A stretch of DNA of 5,918 bases from Pseudomonadota bacterium (GCA_021807845.1 JAKBCM010000087.1:1-5918), one strand, 5' to 3'. Shown: positions 1-5,739, counted from the first letter of the stretch. Translations and numbers: made by a program. Notes: generated from the sequence alone by a model not told the origin.

Positions 1-29
1 CTATCAGCTCACTTTAGCTGCTTAGAAAG

Positions 30-71
30 CCCTTCGAGACGCGTGCTACGCACGCTCCTCAGGGCGAACGG
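30..71. repeat. Dispersed palindromic repeat, hairpin-forming
   Basis: The segment is an imperfect palindrome. CCCT (30-33) pairs with AGGG (61-64), GAG (36-38) with CTC (58-60), and GCGTGC (41-46) with GCACGC (50-55), leaving a TAC loop. The outer parts (CCCTTCGA at one end, CTCAGGGCGAACGG at the other) match the ends of a short palindromic repeat that I recall as scattered between genes in many bacterial genomes. It is GC-rich against an AT-rich background. No T-tract follows on either strand, so it is not a typical intrinsic terminator. Assignment to a known repeat family is from memory; the hairpin itself is seen directly. Confidence 0.6.
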
Positions 72-103
72 ATTAGGGAAAAATGGCTAAACTCGAGTTA
101 CAC

Positions 104-112
104 TGGTATGTT
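104..112 (+). promoter_or_regulatory. Candidate extended -10 promoter for the small orphan gene
   Basis: TG-G-TATGTT at 104-112 fits an extended -10 element (TGn followed by a near-consensus hexamer). The expected -35 position (about 84-89) holds only a poor match. Transcription would start near 118-120, giving a leader of about 22 bases that carries the strong ribosome site at 128-135. TATGAT at 115-120 is an alternative -10. Weak evidence. Confidence 0.25.
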
Positions 113-141
113 CTTATGATGAGTTTCAAGGAGGGTAAAAA

Positions 142-540
142 ATGCAAAGAGATCAAGTTTTTGCCGCTAGCTTATGTGTTCCTTTATTGCCTGATGAAGG
201 GTTATTTTTAGACAGAGTATTAGAGTATGTCAAAAGAGGGATTGGCTGCTCACAAATCAATGGACGGTTTTATTACAGAGGACAGGTTGAAAATCTAGAT
301 ATTTGCATCCAAACACAATTGGCTCAAAGAATTCAACAGTGGATTGGGGAAGAAAAATCGAGCTCTCTACTGAAAAATATAGCCTCATTTTTTATCGATA
401 TGCCTAGTGGTTATGTTGAGAGAGCTCATGAAATTTTAAGTTATTGTGCACCAAACATTTATGCTGAGGCTAAAAAATGGTTACCGAACATAAAATCGCC
501 AACCACCGAAGCGGCTGGCGTATTGAGACCAGAATCTTAG
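142..540 (+). CDS. Small orphan protein, 132 residues, function unknown
   Basis: I do not recognise this protein. The start is well supported: AAGGAGGG at 128-135 lies 6 bases before the ATG, a near-perfect ribosome binding site. The product looks soluble and cytoplasmic, with no signal peptide or membrane segment. A basic, aromatic patch (G-R-F-Y-Y-R-G, about residues 41-47) sits between helix-like stretches, one at about 53-70 (Q-x-x-L-A-x-x-I-x-x-W) and another at about 91-115. Four cysteines (12, 36, 55, 102) are scattered and form no metal-binding motif. Residues from about 119 to the end are low in order (S-P-T-T-E-A-A-G), and their codons also encode the terminator of the convergent gene. 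It ends 5 bp before the stop of the 625-residue gene and is preceded by a dispersed repeat. The ribosome site makes it likely to be real; the role is open. Confidence 0.7.
   Translation: MQRDQVFAASLCVPLLPDEGLFLDRVLEYVKRGIGCSQINGRFYYRGQVENLDICIQTQLAQRIQQWIGEEKSSSLLKNIASFFIDMPSGYVERAHEILSYCAPNIYAEAKKWLPNIKSPTTEAAGVLRPES
492..520 (-). terminator. Intrinsic terminator of the 625-residue gene
   Basis: Read on the - strand from 520, CGCCAGCCGC pairs with GTGGTTGGCG around a TTCG loop: 10 base pairs, two of them G-U wobbles, closed by the very stable C(UUCG)G tetraloop. ATTTTA follows at 496-491. The hairpin begins 25 bases after the stop codon at 546-548. On the + strand the two wobbles become A-C mismatches, so the structure favours - strand transcripts. 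The T-tract is short (four), so efficiency may be moderate. The element lies within the last codons of the convergent small gene. Confidence 0.7.
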
Positions 541-545
541 ATGTG

Positions 546-2423
546 CTAAACGGCAGCTGGTATGTTTAAAAAATCTTCAGGAGCAGGGATTTCTTCTGGT
601 TCTGATTTTGGTGAGAAGAAGGCATATACATTCATGCCGCGTTCTGATGATTCTTTGTGTGTACGAGGGAGCGGTGGCTGTTGGGCCGAGCATTGTCCAT
701 AGAGTTCACCACCGATTGCGCCAAGGGTAAGACACACGGCAACGACACTCGCTGCTACCACCCAGCTGAAGGGTACTGAGGCTAATAACAGGATACCCAC
801 AATTGCTAAACCGATGAGAGCTCCGATGAGGAGGTTTAAACAAACGGCTCCTGCACTTCGTGTGTAGGGTTCAACCGGTACATTGGGTTCTTGATAGAAG
901 AGCGCATCTTTAAAGAGAGGCAATAGAGTTAATAAGTCCACATTGGGCTGATTGAGGGCTGCGAAAGCTTCAGCATTTTTTAGGGCATATTGATCATTTC
1001 CAAGTTCTAGCTCTTTTAAGAGTGCATATTTGAAAGCGGTAGAGGCAACGACAAATTGTCGTTCTTGATCTTTGTCTGTCTTAAATTTTTTGCGTAAACT
1101 GGAATTAAAAGCAAGTGCATCATGAAATATGTCTATGATTTTCATGCGATCATGGCTAGGCGAGTGATTTTTTGTAAAATGAATATCGCATGTTTTGAAC
1201 TTTGGATCTTCAAGCGCATGTTCTTGATTGGCTGATGCTTGTAATTCATCATAGGTGAGCGCAGTGACTTTATCCTCCAATCCTTGATACTTTAGAAACG
1301 ATTGTACTTTTCCTCTATTTTCCTCATTATCTGTCGCGATGATGTGGATATCCTCACCCAAAACCATTGGCGCATTTGCACGAAATTCCCCAGCCAACAA
1401 ATTGAATAATCCCAGTTTATCTTCATCCTCAACCACGAAAATGATGGGAAATCTATCGTCTTTGAAGGGTAGGTATTCGCCATCTGGCATGCCAGGCTTT
1501 TGATCCAATAGTTTATTGAGGAGCTCAATTCTGTGCTCAAATGACTGTAAAATATAACGAAAATGATAATGAAACTCAACAAAAAAAGACGTGTTAAATG
1601 CGCGATTATCCGCAAAAGATAAAATATTAATGAGTTGATAACCGGAATAATCATTTCTCGATATCTTATCTGCATAGTAGTCGGCATTATGAATCGTATC
1701 TGTTTCTAAAGTTGGCCTGCCTACTTCTAAGAGTGGAAATGTTGTTTGATTCTCTACCACTTTAAATAAATCAGCAATGGATTGTAGCGCTGCTTTTTCT
1801 GGCGCGGCTGATTCATAAATCGCTTTGACGTCAATTTTAGATTCTTTGAGCAACTTAATCACGTTTTGGGCATCAAAGAGGTTGGATTTTGTTGTCATTG
1901 AAACAGATGAGAACACTCTGCTAGGCACAAGCTCTGAACCCACTAGGAGCATGAAATAATAAAACTTTAGGGTGGCATCTAAATTGTCTTTTAGTGTTTT
2001 TAATTCCGTTGCATTTAGAAACGCATCGTTTTCAACACCTGTTTGTTTCAATCGGGCAATTTGTATGAGTAGAATGTTGATGTTAGAAAATAGTCCGGAT
2101 GGACTTTTGAGTAGTTCTTTTTTGAGTTGTTCAATTTGTTTTTCTTGCGGTACACTTTGACCGGGTACTGCATACTGGCTACAAATATTCTTTAGGTTAT
2201 ACCCTTCACCATATACTCGGCCAAATGCAAGGCGTGACTGTGAATGAGGGGCGCATAGTCCTCCTCCAACCACCTCTCCTCCCATTGGAGCAATGCCAAA
2301 TTCCTGTAACATGTGAACAGGAGAAAAAAGCGTATAGTTGGTGATGGGCAAAAGCCTTAATACACTGGAATCTGTGCCATGAATAAACGGGTTAGAATTG
2401 GTTTTGAATTCAAATTTTGCCAT
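546..2423 (-). CDS. Orphan effector-like protein with H-G-T N-terminus and two C-terminal membrane segments, 625 residues
   Basis: I cannot name this family. The start ATG is supported by GAAAGG at 2434-2439, 10 bases upstream, and by a good promoter. Layout: residues 12-70 carry N-P-F-I-H15-G-T17-D-S-S, then A45-P-M-G-G-E50 followed by G-G-G and L-A-F-G; 90-310 are mostly helical; 325-395 form an alternating strand/helix block with E346-F-R-A, G356-E-D-I and A363-T-D-N-E-E-N; 400-510 are helical; about 526-550 and 553-575 are two hydrophobic membrane segments; the tail is polar with a Glu-rich stretch (E608, E610, E611, E616). Residues 1-395 align with the 414-residue product at 4410-5654, so the two are paralogues. 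Absence of a signal peptide and a Glu-rich stretch 9-18 residues from the end fit Dot/Icm substrates of Legionella, where such an E-block is a known secretion feature. The H-x-T start resembles ADP-ribosyltransferase-like toxins, but no full catalytic triad can be assigned by eye. The protein is probably delivered to, and inserted in, a host membrane; this is inference. Confidence 0.8.
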   Translation of the reverse strand: MAKFEFKTNSNPFIHGTDSSVLRLLPITNYTLFSPVHMLQEFGIAPMGGEVVGGGLCAPHSQSRLAFGRVYGEGYNLKNICSQYAVPGQSVPQEKQIEQLKKELLKSPSGLFSNINILLIQIARLKQTGVENDAFLNATELKTLKDNLDATLKFYYFMLLVGSELVPSRVFSSVSMTTKSNLFDAQNVIKLLKESKIDVKAIYESAAPEKAALQSIADLFKVVENQTTFPLLEVGRPTLETDTIHNADYYADKISRNDYSGYQLINILSFADNRAFNTSFFVEFHYHFRYILQSFEHRIELLNKLLDQKPGMPDGEYLPFKDDRFPIIFVVEDEDKLGLFNLLAGEFRANAPMVLGEDIHIIATDNEENRGKVQSFLKYQGLEDKVTALTYDELQASANQEHALEDPKFKTCDIHFTKNHSPSHDRMKIIDIFHDALAFNSSLRKKFKTDKDQERQFVVASTAFKYALLKELELGNDQYALKNAEAFAALNQPNVDLLTLLPLFKDALFYQEPNVPVEPYTRSAGAVCLNLLIGALIGLAIVGILLLASVPFSWVVAASVVAVCLTLGAIGGELYGQCSAQQPPLPRTHKESSERGMNVYAFFSPKSEPEEIPAPEDFLNIPAAV

Positions 2424-2468
2424 AATAAACGAGCCTTTCTGACTGAATTAGGATTTAAATGAAGCAAA

Positions 2469-2497
2469 ACTGTACACTTTTTGCCATTCATAGTCAA
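2469..2497 (-). promoter_or_regulatory. Sigma-70-type promoter of the 625-residue gene
   Basis: On the - strand TTGACT (2497-2492) and TACAGT (2474-2469) are separated by exactly 17 bases, giving 5/6 and 4/6 matches to the -35 and -10 consensus. Transcription would begin near 2462, giving a leader of about 39 bases that includes the ribosome site at 2434-2439. A direct repeat lies 5 bases upstream of the -35. Confidence 0.55.
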
Positions 2498-2515
2498 AGG
2501 TTATCTACGGATCAT
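2487..2515 (+). promoter_or_regulatory. Weak candidate promoter of the beta-lactamase gene
   Basis: TTCATA (2487-2492) and GATCAT (2510-2515) are 17 bases apart and match the consensus at 4/6 each. Transcription would start near 2522, leaving a leader of about 20 bases. If correct, it overlaps the divergent promoter of the 625-residue gene and the direct repeat at 2503-2520, so a protein bound there could affect both genes. The match is weak and could be chance. Confidence 0.25.
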
Positions 2516-2520
2516 CTACG
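2503..2520. repeat. Direct repeat with 11-bp period, candidate regulator site
   Basis: ATCTACG occurs at 2503-2509 and again at 2514-2520 (CGTAGAT twice on the - strand). The 11-base period places both copies on one face of the helix, 5 bases upstream of the -35 of the 625-residue gene. This geometry is typical of tandem half-sites for OmpR-type response regulators. In Legionella, PmrA (TTAA-type half-sites) and CpxR (GTAAA half-sites) are known to control many effector genes. GTAGA-N6-GTAGA is near the CpxR form but not identical, so the regulator is not assigned. Confidence 0.35.
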
Positions 2521-2542
2521 AACCTTGTTAAGGAATTGATCA

Positions 2543-3388
2543 ATGAAAAAAATGCTAGCCTTCATTTTTGCAATGAGCACCCTGATAGCGAACGCTCATG
2601 AAATCAGTGCCCATGAATTTTCAGAACTTTTTAAACATTTTGACGGATGTTTTATTTTATATAGCATGGATGAACACAAAATCATCAGTGAGTATAATCC
2701 AAACAACCGTTGTAGCCAGAGAATCTCACCGAATTCCACGTTTAAAATCCCCCTATCTGTGATGGCGTTTGATCAAGGCATCATTCATCAAAATACGGTA
2801 TTTAAATGGACCGGTGAAAAGGGCGTACTACCCGAACATGAACAAGATCAAACCCCCAAAAGTTGGTTACAATACTCGGTGGTTTGGCTGTCTCAACAGC
2901 TAACGCCAAAGTTGGGTTATGATAGGATCAAACATTATTTAGCTGATTTTCACTATGGTAATCAGGATTTTACTGGGGATCCTGGTAAACACAATGGTCT
3001 TCAGTATGCATGGATTGCTAGTAGCTTAAAAATCTCTGCCATAGAAGAGCTACAATTCTTAAAGAACATGTTGAGCCATCAATTGCAAGTGAAGCCCGAT
3101 GCTATCGAAAATACTAAGAGCAATTTATATTTAGGGAAACTAAAAAATGGGGCCGACTATTATGGTAAGACAGGCGCAGGACGACATGGGCGTAGTGAGC
3201 GATTAGAGAATCCAAGCCCATTACGAGATGGATGGTTTGTTGGTTTTATTCAAAAAGGGACGGCCTCTTATATATTTGTCAGTAATCTCACAGATAAAGA
3301 AGTACCGGCAGCTACTGATACTTTTTATGGTAGCCAAATCTTAAAGCCCATTACCATAAAGTTGTTGAATGATTACTTTGAAACATGA
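2543..3388 (+). CDS. Class D (OXA-type) serine beta-lactamase
   Basis: The enzyme hydrolyses beta-lactams in the periplasm by acylation of an active-site serine. The class D motifs are all present in order: S65-T-F-K68 (nucleophile and the lysine that becomes carboxylated), S112-V-V114 (S-x-V), Y138-G-N140 (the class D Y/F-G-N motif), K209-T-G211, and W231-x-x-G234. W157 and the S-L-K-I-S-x-x-E stretch that follows are also typical. Residues 1-18 form a signal peptide (M-K-K, hydrophobic core, probable cut after A-N-A). The 281-residue length is normal for the family. The ATG follows AAGGAA (2530-2535) by 7 bases. The gene is divergent from the 625-residue gene and its end overlaps the GNAT gene by 16 bp. 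It resembles the chromosomal OXA enzymes of Legionella (OXA-29 of L. gormanii is the known example), but no allele is assigned. No mobile element or AmpR-type regulator flanks it, so it is probably resident. It appears intact and active. Confidence 0.96.
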   Translation: MKKMLAFIFAMSTLIANAHEISAHEFSELFKHFDGCFILYSMDEHKIISEYNPNNRCSQRISPNSTFKIPLSVMAFDQGIIHQNTVFKWTGEKGVLPEHEQDQTPKSWLQYSVVWLSQQLTPKLGYDRIKHYLADFHYGNQDFTGDPGKHNGLQYAWIASSLKISAIEELQFLKNMLSHQLQVKPDAIENTKSNLYLGKLKNGADYYGKTGAGRHGRSERLENPSPLRDGWFVGFIQKGTASYIFVSNLTDKEVPAATDTFYGSQILKPITIKLLNDYFET

Positions 3389-3810
3389 AGCTCCATATCC
3401 TGATGTGGGATCCCAGCATCCATATACTCATCACTGCATACTTTGAAGCCTAGTTTTTCATAGAAAGGAATCACATAGGTTTGTGCACTCAATTTGATTT
3501 TTTTGACGGATGTATGTTGTTGGACTTCCGTCAAAATAAACAGCATAAGCTCCTGTCCTAATCCTTTCCCTTGAAACTCGTCTAAGATAGCCACCCGTTC
3601 AATTTTTGCAACATTCTCCATAACCCTCACCCTTGCCGTACCAGCAGGATGATCATCTAAACATAATAGAAAGTGAGTGCTTTCCTTATCTTTTCCATCG
3701 ATCTCTTCATCAATGGGAACCTGTTGACCTTGAACAAAGATCTGAAAGCGAATGTTCAAACAGGTTTGGATATCTTGGTCTGAAGTGGCTTTGATGATAG
3801 AAACGATCAT
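3373..3810 (-). CDS. GNAT-family N-acetyltransferase, YjcF/ElaA-like
   Basis: The product is a cytoplasmic acyltransferase that probably uses acetyl-CoA; the acceptor is unknown. In its 145 residues the N-terminal R21-x-x-I-F-V-x-G-Q-x-V-P followed by an acidic E-x-D-x-x-D stretch is typical of the YjcF/ElaA type. H46 and the G-T-A-R60 strand follow. Motif A is I-E-R72-V-A-I-L ending in Q80-G-K-G83-L-G85, the Q-x-x-G-x-G pyrophosphate-binding loop. S-A-Q110 and F116-Y-E-K-L-G-F122 form motif B, and G-I-P-H135-x-D-M closes the fold. The length is normal for a single-domain GNAT. It starts 3 bp after the stop of the glycosylase gene with only a modest ribosome site (GGA about 9 bases upstream), so it is probably co-translated as the last gene of the cluster. 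Its 3' end overlaps the convergent beta-lactamase gene. The family is clear; the substrate is not. Confidence 0.9.
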   Translation of the reverse strand: MIVSIIKATSDQDIQTCLNIRFQIFVQGQQVPIDEEIDGKDKESTHFLLCLDDHPAGTARVRVMENVAKIERVAILDEFQGKGLGQELMLFILTEVQQHTSVKKIKLSAQTYVIPFYEKLGFKVCSDEYMDAGIPHQDMELHVSK

Positions 3811-3813
3811 GAT

Positions 3814-4407
3814 TTATAATCCATCACGCATGTGAGTATGAGGTTTTACTTTAGAAACAAAGGGGTTCCCTGCAATATAAAATCGCAAGGGCTTGATGGC
3901 CCAAGATTTCGCATAATGTACACCTATTCGCGGCGTAGCAATCACAGGCTCTCGTAAGGGATGTTCTCCTCTAGCAATAAACAAATCATCACTGAGTAAA
4001 TCATGTGCATTATGCCGCCTATCTAGTTGCATGGCCTGACATAACAAACCAGGGCCCTGGGTACGTCCTGTGATATTCAAAATGGGCTCCAATGCTCGGA
4101 TGAGAACGGCAGCGCCAACTCCTGGAGAGTCAGTGACCACATTGAAACAATGATACATGCCGTAAATGATATACACATACGAATACCCAGGAGGACCAAA
4201 CATGACTTCTGTGCGTTTGGTTCGTCCTTTTGATGAATGTGAGGCAAGATCATGCTCGCCAAGATATGCCTCTACTTCAACAATTTTACCTACTTTCTCA
4301 ATGCCCTGCACGCGGTGTACCAAGAAATGACCCAAAAGTAATTTTGCGACTTCAGTTGTGTCTCGATGATAAAATTCGCGCTCTACTTTTAGTAAATCTT
4401 TCATCAT
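3814..4407 (-). CDS. Alkyladenine (3-methyladenine) DNA glycosylase, AAG/MPG family
   Basis: This monofunctional glycosylase flips out and removes alkylated and deaminated purines such as 3-methyladenine and hypoxanthine, starting base-excision repair in the cytoplasm. The 197 residues match the bacterial length. Key residues align with human AAG: I-V-E-V-E46-A-Y48-L-G (catalytic Glu and base-pocket Tyr), H57 (pocket), and Y79-I-I-Y82-G-M-Y85, where Y82 is a pocket residue and Y85 the intercalating Tyr. L-I-R-A-L-E-P (102-108), G-P-G-L-L-C-Q-A (118-125), R160-I-G-V and W169-x-x-K-P-L-R-F-Y (to 177) are further family motifs. Two ATG codons open the frame; the first is called. No ribosome site precedes it, and the stop of the 414-residue gene lies 2 bp upstream (TAA-AA-ATG-ATG), which suggests translational coupling. 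It is followed by the GNAT gene after 3 bp. It is not related to TagA or AlkA. Confidence 0.96.
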   Translation of the reverse strand: MMKDLLKVEREFYHRDTTEVAKLLLGHFLVHRVQGIEKVGKIVEVEAYLGEHDLASHSSKGRTKRTEVMFGPPGYSYVYIIYGMYHCFNVVTDSPGVGAAVLIRALEPILNITGRTQGPGLLCQAMQLDRRHNAHDLLSDDLFIARGEHPLREPVIATPRIGVHYAKSWAIKPLRFYIAGNPFVSKVKPHTHMRDGL

Positions 4408-4409
4408 TT

Positions 4410-5654
4410 TTAGTTGAATGTGTTTGAAGCGTAAGGGCTTGTTGCTGTCCTTGCCATTGGTGGCTTTGGGGTAAACATAGAATGCGCTGAAATGTTTGGT
4501 GGTGTCAAACTGCTGATAGGAATGATACGAATATTTTCTATACCGTGATGTCCAAAAAAATCTCGAAGTGTCTCTATGTTTTCTTCATGTGTGGCCATCG
4601 TTTGAATATCTTCACCTATCTTAAGCTTACCATGAGCACGAAACTCGTATTTAACTGGACTAAGTTTAGAGTCATCATTCAAAATAAATACGATAGGAAA
4701 AGGCTTCAGACAATGCTCTCTCTCACTTTGTGATAAAACATAAATGCCATCCCCTTTTAATACCTTTTTGAAGTGTTCCACTTGTGCGGTTAATTGCTCA
4801 CAGTTAGCCATGATTTTCTCTCGGAGTTTCTTGGTATCCACTAATCTGTCTGGTTCCTCCCAACCCATCTCTAGACACTTGGTAATGAAATCCAACCTGT
4901 CTGGAAGAATCATAGCTGTATCAAATGCATAGCTTGGAAAATAGGGTTTGGCGCATTCGGTGTGAGAGATTTTTTCAAACAAATCTGAAAACTGTATTTC
5001 GACTGCCTCATTTTCACTTTGAGCCATGGCTTCTTTAAACAACTGAGGAAACGTTGCAAAAAATGCTTCTTGTTGCTCGAGGGATTGTTGAAGAAAATCA
5101 AGGGGAATGGTATTTAGGAGAGCTCGTATAAAAACGTGTCTGTATTCATTGGCCATGATGCCTGTTATTGATGTGTCTTTAAAATAAACGGGTATGACAA
5201 AATTTCTCAGGTAATATTGTTTGATCTCTTTCAACTTTTCATCTATTGTTTTACATAACTCGTTGAACTTCTCTTCTGGCAAATCAACACTATCTCCCAT
5301 TTGTTTGTCTCGCATGAGCTGAATCAACACTTCATTCATTGTTGAGAAATGATGTTGTGACATGGTATCAATCGCTGATTCGATTGCTTCGATTGAAGCA
5401 TATCTTTTTTGCTTCCAGGTATGTTTTCCATAAGATCCCATCAAGTTATCGAAACGCCAATAACTATCTCCTGCTTTTGCAAAAGCGATTCCGGGATCAA
5501 TGGTGGCACCAATAGAACCACCAGCTGCTATTTCACCAGCTATCGGTGCAAAACCATACTGTGAAACGAGTGTCTTTGAGCTACACAAACCAAATCCAGT
5601 TTTTACCAATCCAATCAGTGTGGATGATGTGGTGACATGAAAAAATTGAGGCAC
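4410..5654 (-). CDS. Orphan effector-like protein, shorter paralogue of the 625-residue protein, 414 residues
   Basis: I do not recognise a named family. The start chosen is the GTG at 5652-5654, because GGAGG at 5663-5667 lies 8 bases upstream and because it places F-F-H6-V-T8-T-S-S near the N-terminus, as in the paralogue. A longer reading from a GTG at 5697-5699 lacks a ribosome site and begins inside a hairpin. Layout: H6-x-T8, then A36-P-I-A-G-E41 with G-G at 45-46 and I-A-F-A; a mostly helical middle (about 85-310) including L110-I-Q-L-x-x-x-K-Q-M-G that matches the paralogue; and F319-P-I-V-F, E337-F-R-A, G347-E-D-I and A354-T-H-E-E-N up to about 383. A Ser/Thr/Pro-rich tail of about 30 residues replaces the membrane region of the longer protein. 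No signal peptide or membrane segment is seen. It heads the cluster with the DNA glycosylase (2 bp gap) and GNAT genes. A secreted role is inferred from the paralogue; it lacks the Glu-rich tail. Confidence 0.8.
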   Translation of the reverse strand: MPQFFHVTTSSTLIGLVKTGFGLCSSKTLVSQYGFAPIAGEIAAGGSIGATIDPGIAFAKAGDSYWRFDNLMGSYGKHTWKQKRYASIEAIESAIDTMSQHHFSTMNEVLIQLMRDKQMGDSVDLPEEKFNELCKTIDEKLKEIKQYYLRNFVIPVYFKDTSITGIMANEYRHVFIRALLNTIPLDFLQQSLEQQEAFFATFPQLFKEAMAQSENEAVEIQFSDLFEKISHTECAKPYFPSYAFDTAMILPDRLDFITKCLEMGWEEPDRLVDTKKLREKIMANCEQLTAQVEHFKKVLKGDGIYVLSQSEREHCLKPFPIVFILNDDSKLSPVKYEFRAHGKLKIGEDIQTMATHEENIETLRDFFGHHGIENIRIIPISSLTPPNISAHSMFTPKPPMARTATSPYASNTFN

Positions 5655-5662
5655 AGCATTTT

Positions 5663-5667
5663 CCTCC
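5663..5667 (-). promoter_or_regulatory. Ribosome binding site that fixes the GTG start of the 414-residue gene
   Basis: GGAGG on the - strand is 8 bases before the GTG at 5654-5652. An ATG at 5660-5658 is only 2 bases from the site and out of frame, so it is unlikely to be used. The upstream in-frame GTG at 5699-5697 has no such site. Confidence 0.75.
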
Positions 5668-5680
5668 GAATAGAAAAAGA

Positions 5681-5739
5681 TAAAAAATGGTAACCACACC
5701 TGTTATCACTCACTATGTTTGGGATAACAAGTGTGGTTA
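5681..5739 (-). terminator. Long hairpin with T-tract upstream of the 414-residue gene: terminator or leader attenuator
   Basis: Bases 5691-5707 and 5723-5739 form a 17-bp inverted repeat with a 15-base loop. The single non-Watson-Crick position (5700/5730) is a G-U wobble on the - strand and a C-A mismatch on the + strand. Past the stem on the - strand comes CCA and then six T (5687-5682), and five more T after ATC. This is the form of an intrinsic terminator for - strand transcripts. It either ends an upstream - strand transcript or acts inside the leader of the 414-residue gene. The arms also contain promoter-like hexamers, so an operator role is possible. Confidence 0.5.
5702..5730 (-). 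promoter_or_regulatory. Candidate promoter of the 414-residue gene, embedded in the hairpin arms
   Basis: TTGTTA (5730-5725) and GATAAC (5707-5702) are 17 bases apart on the - strand, with 4/6 matches each. Transcription would start near 5695 with a leader of about 40 bases, and the terminator-like hairpin would then not be transcribed whole. This would reconcile a terminator for an upstream gene with expression of the cluster. It competes with the candidate at 5769-5798. Confidence 0.3.

Noticed and set aside
1..25. Small inverted repeat CAGCT ... AGCTG at the left edge, considered as a terminator of an upstream gene
   Set aside because: It has only five base pairs and no T-tract on either strand.
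1292..1687. 131-codon frame on the - strand inside the 625-residue gene
   Set aside because: It overlaps the larger conserved gene in another frame, has a composition typical of shadow frames (Ile/Phe/Tyr rich, no domain) and no ribosome site of note.
2535..2544. Perfect palindrome ATTGATCAAT over the beta-lactamase start codon
   Set aside because: It is too short and AT-rich to claim as an operator, and it sits on the start codon where sequence is otherwise constrained.
3324..3360. 9-bp inverted repeat TTTATGGTA ... TACCATAAA near the end of the beta-lactamase gene, considered as a terminator
   Set aside because: The loop is 19 bases and no T-tract follows on either strand; it lies in coding sequence and is probably chance.
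3402..3420. Palindrome around TGGGATCCCA (GATG ... CATC), considered as a terminator for the convergent genes
   Set aside because: The central loop would be too small, no T-tract follows, and the bases encode the conserved G-I-P-H motif of the GNAT protein.
4230..4427. 65-codon + strand frame across the glycosylase start
   Set aside because: It is antisense to a clear DNA glycosylase and shows no features of a protein of its own.
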